Translations under genes and position numbers: made by a program
Part shown: piece by piece, positions 37,944 through 44,590 of the stretch
How the letters are laid out: every line of letters starts with the position of its first letter
Numbering within the stretch: the stretch's first letter is position 1
Notes under the pieces: model-generated
What the model was told of the DNA's origin: nothing
Databases searched by the model: none
What the model saw: the letters and a program-made list of their open reading frames with translations, nothing else
From: Candidatus Alistipes equi
GTDB lineage: Bacteria > Bacteroidota > Bacteroidia > Bacteroidales > Rikenellaceae
DNA length: 44,590 nt
Direction of reading: 5' to 3'
Assembly: GCA_018065435.1 (NCBI GenBank)
Contig: JAGHTK010000026.1
Coordinates: 1 to 44,590, forward strand

Positions 37944-39107
37944 CTACAAATTTACTTTTTTTATGCGAAATGCCACCCTTCGGTTTTCAATCCTAGAGAA
38001 ACACCATGTTTCTGTTGTGCCCTCGCTTGTTTTGAGCATTTTTCTTAGTTGGCTGATGCCCATATCAAAATTTCTAAGAAGTATAAGGCTTCGATTACCA
38101 TTAATTGTGCTCTTTAATAATTTTGGAGAGAAGGGTAAATATTGTTCAACATAGTATAGCTGACCAGGATACATTTCTGTAGGCATTCTGTCCATTAGGG
38201 CTATGCCACATTCCTCCCAGTATGCATTGTACTTTTCCATAATTATACCAAGCATTCTTGCATGGTCAATGGCCGGTGAAGGAATGAATAAGTATTTCAG
38301 TGCAGTGGCATCTTCCGCTAGAACATTAGGTGATATTTTTTTTATCGGCCATGGTGTTTCGATAGAGCCCTCTGGAAGATTTCTGACTATAATGCGTGGA
38401 AGGCTTCCGTCAATGAAAATATTCACTTCTTTTGTTTCATTGTGCATGGCAACTACTTCAACGTGGCAATCCGGGAATAGTCTAAAGGCTTCTTTGGTGT
38501 CAAAGAGCGGAGAGCACTTTATGCATACATGCCTTCCTTTTTTTCTTAGAAGACCTTCAATTTCCAGAATGTTCGGCGAACAGTCTTCCAGAAGCACCAT
38601 CTTTTTCCCATTAGAACGTCTATCCGGGTCTATAAGTATCCAGTCAAACTCTTTATTGGTTTTTTCAAGAAACTCTTCTGCTCGTGAACAATAAAGATGA
38701 ACATTAGAAATTCCTAGACGTTTGAGATTTTCCCTGCCAATTCGGCAATTGGGCTCACTTATTTCAATAGCAGTCACATCCTTGAAATTTTTTGAGAGGA
38801 TCACACTATCAACGCCAAGTCCAAAACTTAGATCAAGTAGCGTGTCGCCACTAAGACCCTTGGCCCGGGCGCATTCTTCCGAGGAAGACTGCTCGAAACT
38901 CATTTCGTGCATAACGGCCCTTGCTTCGTAGAATGTGGGTAGTTTCTTTTTGGCTCGTTCAAGATATTTAACAAGGGTAGCTACCAATCGGGCGTTGGGT
39001 ATATGTCTATCAACAGCAATATCCAACGCATTGCGTGAAATGTTGTTTGAAACTTCCTCTTGAAATTCCGAAGAGAGAATAGTATTTAGTTCATCGTCTG
39101 AAAACAT
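37944..39107 (-). CDS. Class I SAM-dependent methyltransferase with THUMP-like C-terminal region
   Basis: LSGDTLLDLSFGLGVDSVILSKNFKDVTAIEISEPNCRIGRENLKRLG, WILIDPDRR. ATG at 39107, preceded on the minus strand by TACATTTG. Confidence 0.8.
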   Translation of the reverse strand: MFSDDELNTILSSEFQEEVSNNISRNALDIAVDRHIPNARLVATLVKYLERAKKKLPTFYEARAVMHEMSFEQSSSEECARAKGLSGDTLLDLSFGLGVDSVILSKNFKDVTAIEISEPNCRIGRENLKRLGISNVHLYCSRAEEFLEKTNKEFDWILIDPDRRSNGKKMVLLEDCSPNILEIEGLLRKKGRHVCIKCSPLFDTKEAFRLFPDCHVEVVAMHNETKEVNIFIDGSLPRIIVRNLPEGSIETPWPIKKISPNVLAEDATALKYLFIPSPAIDHARMLGIIMEKYNAYWEECGIALMDRMPTEMYPGQLYYVEQYLPFSPKLLKSTINGNRSLILLRNFDMGISQLRKMLKTSEGTTETWCFSRIENRRVAFRIKKVNL

Positions 39108-39246
39108 AGTGCAAATGTAGGCATTTGTTAACATCTACAGAAATGCATGTTGAAAACTTGTAAATGATATTGTTAATCAGCTGATTGTATGTTAATAAAA
39201 ATGTTCATATATGTTAAGTATGGAATATTGGCCGATTAATGAGCCA

Positions 39247-39831
39247 TTAGAGAATGTTGCCCTTTTTGCCCAGGATTTTACGCATGTTGATAAGAGCATA
39301 GTGCATACGACCCAGCGCAGTGTTTATTTTTATTCCCTTTCTTTTAGCGATTTCCTTAAAGGACATTTCATCATAATAACGCATCTTTACTACATCCTGT
39401 TGCTCTTTTGGTAGAGAACGGATAATATCCTGCATCTTTTTTTCAAATTCTATGCCTATTATGGCATCCTCCATACACTCATCCGTAAGAGGCATCCTTG
39501 AGAGAATGTCGTAACCAGCCTTCTGCATGTTCATGGTTGCACTCTTTTTCGAAGAGCGTATGTAGTCGATTACATAGTTGTGCGCAATACGCATTATCCA
39601 TGATTTGAATCGACCCATATCCAAATATCTGTTTTTGCAAAGGACATTAGACACTTTGATAAGTATTTCCTGAGTAAGGTCCTTGGCAAGATCCAAATCG
39701 TGAACAATCATCTGCACATACTTTACGATGTGCGGCGTATACTTTTCCAAAAGGTGTGAAAGTGATTCCACATGACCATCAAAATAGCTCCGGAGCAAAT
39801 CCCGGTCGCTAAGCATTACATTGCTCAACAT
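39247..39831 (-). CDS. ECF-type RNA polymerase sigma factor
   Basis: Region 2 DLAKDLTQEILIKV...FKSWIMRIAHNYVIDYIRS; region 4 LPKEQQDVVKMRYYDEMSFKEIAKRKGIKINTALGRMHYAL. ATG at 39831. Confidence 0.9.
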   Translation of the reverse strand: MLSNVMLSDRDLLRSYFDGHVESLSHLLEKYTPHIVKYVQMIVHDLDLAKDLTQEILIKVSNVLCKNRYLDMGRFKSWIMRIAHNYVIDYIRSSKKSATMNMQKAGYDILSRMPLTDECMEDAIIGIEFEKKMQDIIRSLPKEQQDVVKMRYYDEMSFKEIAKRKGIKINTALGRMHYALINMRKILGKKGNIL

Positions 39832-39952
39832 ACTCAATCAAATTAGTATTTACTGAGTAAAGTCGTTTCGATAGGCACTCTGTGTTTTTAGATTCTAATG
39901 TAAAGGTAAACAAAGCAAATGCAATTTCCAAAATGGCATTCGAGTGTAAAAG

Positions 39953-39981
39953 GAACAGGCCGCTTATTTGGCGGCCCGTTC
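39953..39981 (-). terminator. Intrinsic terminator downstream of proS
   Basis: GAACAGGCCGC-ttatttg-GCGGCCCGTTC, 11-bp stem with one mismatch, minus strand continues CCTTTTACAC. Confidence 0.6.
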
Positions 39982-39997
39982 ATTTCAGCAAATCAGT

Positions 39998-41482
39998 TTA
40001 GTAACTGCGTGCAAATAGGACTCTTCGGTGAGAAGGTTTGCCTGTATAGACACATTTTCCTTCTTCATCCTTCACATCCAAAGGAATGCAACGTATTGTA
40101 GCTTTTGTTGCTTCCTTGATTGCTACTTCTGTTTCAACGGTTCCATCCCAATGGGCTGAAACAAATCCACCCTTTGTATCAAGCACCTCTTTGAATTCTT
40201 CCCAAGAGTTTACTTCTGTAATCATAGAGTTGCGGAAGTTGAGCGCTTTCTGGAAAATGTTCTTTTGAATTTCGTCAAGAAGGTCTCTAATATATGTGCT
40301 TAGGTTGTCCTGTGAAACGGTCTGCTTTGTGAGCAAGTCGCGTCTTGCTACCTCAACTGTGTTATTTTCCATGTCGCGCTGTCCTATTGCAATGCGAACA
40401 GGTACACCCTTTAGTTCGTATTCAGAGAACTTGAAACCAGCACGGACATTGTCCCTGTCGTCAATTTTTACGCGTATGCCCAAAGCTTTCATTTCATCGG
40501 CAAGTTTATTCATGCGTGCACGTGTTGCGTTGAGCTGCTCCTCGCCTTTGTAAATTGGCACCATGACAACCTGAATAGGTGCAAGTTTCGGAGGTAGAAC
40601 CAAACCATTGTTGTCGGAATGCGCCATTATGAGAGCTCCCATAAGTCGTGTGGATACACCCCAAGAGGTAGCCCAAACATAATCGAGTTTTCCTTCTTTG
40701 TTGGCAAACTTTACATCAAATGCCTTTGCGAAGTTCTGTCCAAGAAAATGCGATGTACCGCTCTGGAGTGCCTTTCCGTCCTGCATAAGAGCTTCGATTG
40801 TAAGAGTATCCTCTGCGCCGGCAAAACGTTCGTTTGGAGATTTGTGACCAACGATGACAGGTAAGCACATCCACTCCTCGGCAAATGTCTTGTAGACATT
40901 AATCATACGTGTTGCTTCCTCAATGGCCTCTTCTCTTGTCTCGTGAGCCGTATGACCTTCCTGCCACAAAAATTCTGCTGTTCTTAGGAAGAGTCTTGTA
41001 CGCATTTCCCATCTGACAACATTAGCCCATTGGTTGCAAAGTATAGGAAGATCTCTGTAGGAGGTAATCCAATTTTTGTAAGTGTTCCATATGATGGTTT
41101 CAGATGTAGGCCTTACGATGAGTTCTTCCTCGAGTTTTGCATCCGGATCTACAATCACGCCTTTTCCTTCAGGATCGTTTTTCAACCTATAGTGCGTAAC
41201 AACTGCACACTCCTTTGCGAATCCTTCAACATGATGAGCCTCCTTGGAAAAGAAGGATTTTGGGATGAATAGCGGAAAGTATGCATTTTGGTGTCCGGTT
41301 TGCTTGAACATGTCATCCAAAACACGCTGCATGGTTTCCCATATTGCATATCCGTAAGGCTTGATTACCATACATCCGCGAACGGCCGAAGATTCAGCTA
41401 AACCAGCTTTTACGACCAATTCGTTATACCATTGAGAATAATTTTCTTCAGATTTTGTCAAATCTTTCAGTTCTACTGCCAT
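39998..41482 (-). CDS. proS: Prolyl-tRNA synthetase (archaeal/eukaryotic-like, ~494-aa type)
   Basis: [87 protein letters not shown]. Confidence 0.97.
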   Translation of the reverse strand: MAVELKDLTKSEENYSQWYNELVVKAGLAESSAVRGCMVIKPYGYAIWETMQRVLDDMFKQTGHQNAYFPLFIPKSFFSKEAHHVEGFAKECAVVTHYRLKNDPEGKGVIVDPDAKLEEELIVRPTSETIIWNTYKNWITSYRDLPILCNQWANVVRWEMRTRLFLRTAEFLWQEGHTAHETREEAIEEATRMINVYKTFAEEWMCLPVIVGHKSPNERFAGAEDTLTIEALMQDGKALQSGTSHFLGQNFAKAFDVKFANKEGKLDYVWATSWGVSTRLMGALIMAHSDNNGLVLPPKLAPIQVVMVPIYKGEEQLNATRARMNKLADEMKALGIRVKIDDRDNVRAGFKFSEYELKGVPVRIAIGQRDMENNTVEVARRDLLTKQTVSQDNLSTYIRDLLDEIQKNIFQKALNFRNSMITEVNSWEEFKEVLDTKGGFVSAHWDGTVETEVAIKEATKATIRCIPLDVKDEEGKCVYTGKPSHRRVLFARSY

Positions 41483-41504
41483 AATATCCTGTTTTATTTC
41501 GCGG

Positions 41505-41512
41505 CAAAAGTA
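41505..41512 (-). promoter_or_regulatory. TACTTTTG -7-like element upstream of proS
   Basis: Matches TAnnTTTG 23 nt upstream of the ATG; no clear -33. Confidence 0.35.
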
Positions 41513-41537
41513 ATAAAAATTGCAATACTAATCGCCT

Positions 41538-43172
41538 TTACCACTTGTAACAAAGTGATATGGCAAGATTGTGACGTAATAGTTTCGAATTGAAAATACC
41601 ACTTTCATTTCGTGCGCCAGTCTGATCGTTTATCGAATAGTAGAGAAGATAGTCCGTTAAGGAGTCTCTGCGGTAGGCATATGAAACATCTAGGCGAAGG
41701 TTGTCCAGAAGCTTGAAACCAACTCCACAACTAACGTTCCAGGCCTGTTCTACAGCTGCGTTCGAAAGAATTGTATCTTTTTTTACCATACGTGAAATAA
41801 TGCCACCACCTGCTCGTAGATAGGATTTTTTCATTGGAATTTCAAGACCTACACGTACTATGTGGGCATTTTGAAAGTTATTTGCAATGTCATTGTTGTA
41901 TGATGAAACATTGAATGGAGCCCCACTATAGGACATGGCACTATATCGGTCGTATTCGTAGTCTGCAGATAAGATGGCATATGGAAATGTGTATGAGATA
42001 CCTGTAAGAACGCGTGTTGGTGAAGAAAATTTCCATCTATATTCGCGTTCATCGATAAGAAGTCTTGATATCTCTTGAGCACTTATTATACCATTTGCCG
42101 TTCTGGCTTCGGATGTCATCATTGCTTCATATTGATAGCTCACCGAATAATAGGTTGGAGTGTGGATGGCAAGACCTATTCTGAGCATACTTACCGGGCG
42201 GAGTGTGATGCCAAATTTTGCTCCAACACCTATTCCGGATATTTTCGTTGATTGCTCGTAGCCAAATGTGCGAAGTTGTGATGGCAATTCGTCAAATGAC
42301 GGTTGTTCACTATAGTTAATATTTTCGCCGTAATAAATATTTTGCGTACGTCGGATAGTAGCAATATCTATTGATGCACCAAAATAGAGTACATTATTAA
42401 GATTTGCACCAACGGCAAAGGATATCTCTCCTGCCGAACCACGGCTACGTATGTTGTAAAAATGATTCATCAAGGCTCCGTTTCCGATTTCGTCAGGATA
42501 CCACTGATTTGAAGTTGGATTGTTAATAAGTCCGCATTTATATGCTAGTACATCTCCCCAGTAATACGGATTCATATTGAAGTCCACATATCCGTTTCGG
42601 TCCGTAATCCGATTTTCGTTATTGATGTATAGTTTACCTCCCTGTGCCAGATCCGAAAATGCATCCGCGAGCGAGCCCACGTTGTCGTATGATACGAAAG
42701 AGCGGTTGTAATTGTAGTCAGCTAGTTTATTGTAAGAGATGGCGAATGTAACAGACTTGATGCGACTGTTTGCTTTGTAAAGGTTAAGTGCAATACCAAT
42801 GTTGTTGAAGCCAAATCTTGTATTTGTGTTTTTGCCGTTCGACATATCCATAGCTCCAGTAGTTGTGGCGCGATCGATGTTGAAGGCCATACTAAAGGAA
42901 GCGTCATTGTGCTGATACATACCAAGTCCTGCAGGGTTGTAGGCAACTGCTGCCAAATCTGCTCCAAGTGATGTAAAGGCTCCTCCCATCGCATGAGAAC
43001 GGGCCGTGGAGAACGTTTGTCTTTGGGATAGTTCTAACAAATCCGTTGTTGAAATAATGTCCCTGTCAAATACGGCCCCTCCTATTGTATAGGAGCTGGA
43101 ACCATCTTGTGCATTGGCGGCGATACACATCCAAATGGCCAATGTATATATTATTACGCGAAAAGTTTTCAT
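41538..43172 (-). CDS. Outer-membrane beta-barrel protein (OmpP1/FadL/TodX-like)
   Basis: Signal peptide; ARSHAMGGAFTSLGADLAAVAYNPAGLGMYQHNDASFSMAF; long amphipathic beta pattern ending ...LRHNLAISLCYKW (terminal aromatic). Confidence 0.8.
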   Translation of the reverse strand: MKTFRVIIYTLAIWMCIAANAQDGSSSYTIGGAVFDRDIISTTDLLELSQRQTFSTARSHAMGGAFTSLGADLAAVAYNPAGLGMYQHNDASFSMAFNIDRATTTGAMDMSNGKNTNTRFGFNNIGIALNLYKANSRIKSVTFAISYNKLADYNYNRSFVSYDNVGSLADAFSDLAQGGKLYINNENRITDRNGYVDFNMNPYYWGDVLAYKCGLINNPTSNQWYPDEIGNGALMNHFYNIRSRGSAGEISFAVGANLNNVLYFGASIDIATIRRTQNIYYGENINYSEQPSFDELPSQLRTFGYEQSTKISGIGVGAKFGITLRPVSMLRIGLAIHTPTYYSVSYQYEAMMTSEARTANGIISAQEISRLLIDEREYRWKFSSPTRVLTGISYTFPYAILSADYEYDRYSAMSYSGAPFNVSSYNNDIANNFQNAHIVRVGLEIPMKKSYLRAGGGIISRMVKKDTILSNAAVEQAWNVSCGVGFKLLDNLRLDVSYAYRRDSLTDYLLYYSINDQTGARNESGIFNSKLLRHNLAISLCYKW

Positions 43173-43190
43173 GGTTTTTTCAATTAAATG

Positions 43191-44291
43191 TTATCTGCCT
43201 CGTGCATTTCCACCTCCGGAATAACCTCCACCTCCGGAATAACCTCCGCCTCCAGAGAAGCTTCCGCTACTGCGATAGCTACTGTTTCCACTATTTTGGT
43301 ATGAAGAGCGGGTAGATGAGTTGTTTCTATATGTTGTGGAGCCGTTACCTCTATTGTAGGAGGTGTTACCGCGTGTCGCTTCTGTGTTGCGTTGATAGCT
43401 GTTTGACTTAGGACTCCTGTAATTACCGGAATGGGCACCACCTTGTCCTCGGTAATTATAATTTGTACTTCGGTCAGAGTGAGAGTATCCGCTTCGACGA
43501 TACGTGGCCGGGCGTCCAACGTAAGGTGATGGATGATATGGCCACCAACCTGGGTGATAAGGACGCCATCCAGGATACCATGGACGCCATCCAGGATACC
43601 ATGGACGCCACCCCGGGTGCCAAGGATGCCAAGGATGCCACCAAGGACCATATATTGAATCCCAATAACAATACGAAAAATGTACATTAATATTTAATGA
43701 TGATGCATAGTGGTAGTATGGATTAACGATTGTTGCGCCCCACGTCCCAAACATTGCAGTAATAAATTTTGGCTCTACCCATACTTCGTCTCCAGATATC
43801 ATAACGTTATAATAGCCTGGATCGTAAGTCGTTGCATAGAAATAGGCGTCGGAATACTGAGCATTGATATAACTTGCCGGCATTCTGTAAGAGAGTGACG
43901 CCATGCCTTTTAAGCGCCTACTACGAGCCTCTTCATAGGTTTCAACAAGAACGTTACCGAAACTCAATTCCTCTAGTTTCGTATTTTGGGGTTGACTAAC
44001 GATTTTGACATTGTTACCAACTGGTTCGTTCGTTCCGTAGAATTCGTTCTCGATGCTAGCAACCCTTTCAGATGCCGTCATTGCGCTTCTGTCATAGGAT
44101 ATGTAAGAATTAGGTGTAGTCGCAACTGTAGCATTTCCTGATGTTTTTGCATAAACGGATTCGTGGGAAGGCTCAGAAAATTTTTTTTGGATGGTATACA
44201 TGTCATCACTCTGCGAAGTCTGCAGAGCTGCAGAACATCCTGAAAGAACAAGAATCTGCAGTAATCCAACAATTTTTGACCTGTGTCTCAT
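43191..44291 (-). CDS. Lipoprotein with Trp/His/Pro/Tyr repeat and R/S/N/Y/G low-complexity tail
   Basis: MRHRSKIVGLLQILVLSGCSAA lipobox; WHPWHPWHPGWRPWYPGWRPWYPGWRPYHPGWWPYHP; tail ...SGGGGYSGGGGYSGGGNARGR. ATG at 44291. Confidence 0.7.
   Translation of the reverse strand: MRHRSKIVGLLQILVLSGCSAALQTSQSDDMYTIQKKFSEPSHESVYAKTSGNATVATTPNSYISYDRSAMTASERVASIENEFYGTNEPVGNNVKIVSQPQNTKLEELSFGNVLVETYEEARSRRLKGMASLSYRMPASYINAQYSDAYFYATTYDPGYYNVMISGDEVWVEPKFITAMFGTWGATIVNPYYHYASSLNINVHFSYCYWDSIYGPWWHPWHPWHPGWRPWYPGWRPWYPGWRPYHPGWWPYHPSPYVGRPATYRRSGYSHSDRSTNYNYRGQGGAHSGNYRSPKSNSYQRNTEATRGNTSYNRGNGSTTYRNNSSTRSSYQNSGNSSYRSSGSFSGGGGYSGGGGYSGGGNARGR
43540..43648 (-). repeat. 21-bp tandem repeat encoding 7-aa GWRPWYP units
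   Basis: Units ggacgccatccaggataccat at 43561-43581 and 43582-43602 are identical; 43603-43623 and flanks are diverged copies. Confidence 0.85.
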
Positions 44292-44446
44292 AGCGTTTCG
44301 TTTTGAATGAATAACGAAATTTCCCACACAATATTATATGTGATTTCTATTACAAAATTATTGAAAATTTGTTAATAGAGCCTGTGGATAGGAATGGAGT
44401 GACTTTTTTAGAGGGTGAAAAGTAAAATTTGAAACAATAAATATGA

Positions 44447-44474
44447 TTGCATTTGTTTTTTTATTGTACCTTTG
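44447..44474 (+). promoter_or_regulatory. Putative promoter of the tRNA-Ser gene
   Basis: TTG (44447-44449), 17-nt spacer, TACCTTTG (44467-44474), 17 nt before the tRNA 5' end. Confidence 0.55.
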
Positions 44475-44491
44475 CCGTGCTCGACTAAAAG

Positions 44492-44578
44492 GGAGAGATG
44501 CCGGAGTGGTCGAACGGACCGCACTCGAAATGCGGCATACGGGTAACTGTATCTAGGGTTCGAATCCCTATCTCTCCG
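44492..44578 (+). tRNA. tRNA-Ser (anticodon CGA)
   Basis: Acceptor GGAGAGA/TCTCTCC, anticodon stem-loop CCGCA-CTCGAAA-TGCGG, long class II variable arm, T-arm TAGGG-TTCGAAT-CCCTA. CCA not encoded. Confidence 0.95.
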
Positions 44579-44590
44579 CACTGAAGTGCC

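Noticed and set aside
38203-38694. 163-aa plus-strand ORF inside the methyltransferase gene
   Set aside because: Antisense shadow ORF; the minus strand encodes clear methyltransferase motifs.
43463-43690. Plus-strand ORF with DAIQDTMDAIQDTMDA repeats and minus-strand ORF 43184-43687 in another frame
   Set aside because: Both are alternate-frame readings of the 21-bp repeat in the lipoprotein gene; the 21-nt period keeps all frames open. The signal peptide and lipobox lie in the 43191-44291 frame.
1-44590. CRISPR arrays, transposases, integrases, toxin-antitoxin or phage defence genes
   Set aside because: None of the ORFs or repeats show the relevant motifs; the only tandem DNA repeat is coding.

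Overview
The window is a gene-dense stretch of what looks like a Bacteroidales/Bacteroidetes chromosome. The family assignment rests on TAnnTTTG-type -7 promoter elements, the 494-aa ProS type, the DUF4271-HemD-rnpA-yidD gene order, and a fimbrillin/BACON/DUF4886-type lipoprotein. It is mostly housekeeping: nadA, an SLC13 permease, pgk, a kbl-lrp-queD-polA unit, two secreted phosphoesterases, cmk-ispH, an S41 protease/histidine kinase/DUF4271/hemD/rnpA/yidD unit, queA, tpiA, lysS, a PAP2 protein, a zinc protease, a nucleoside deaminase, an FtsX-like permease, menG/ubiE, a methyltransferase/DUF2520/kdsC/CYTH/S4 unit, an ECF sigma factor, proS, two envelope proteins and a tRNA-Ser(CGA). No CRISPR array, transposase, prophage or rRNA was seen. 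The least ordinary loci are: (1) 27.1-32.2 kb, where a consensus promoter drives an unlisted 42-aa MKYxxP-type mini-ORF that abuts a ~1620-aa lipoprotein (fimbrillin-like N-terminus, ~15 GGIVG...CxNxG repeats, BACON-like, DUF4886/SGNH C-terminus); (2) 41.5-44.3 kb, where a lipoprotein with a Trp/His/Pro/Tyr heptad repeat and an R/S/N/Y/G low-complexity tail pairs with a FadL-like barrel; (3) an unexplained structured-looking intergenic segment at ~11.9 kb. All family calls come from reading motifs; no searches were run.
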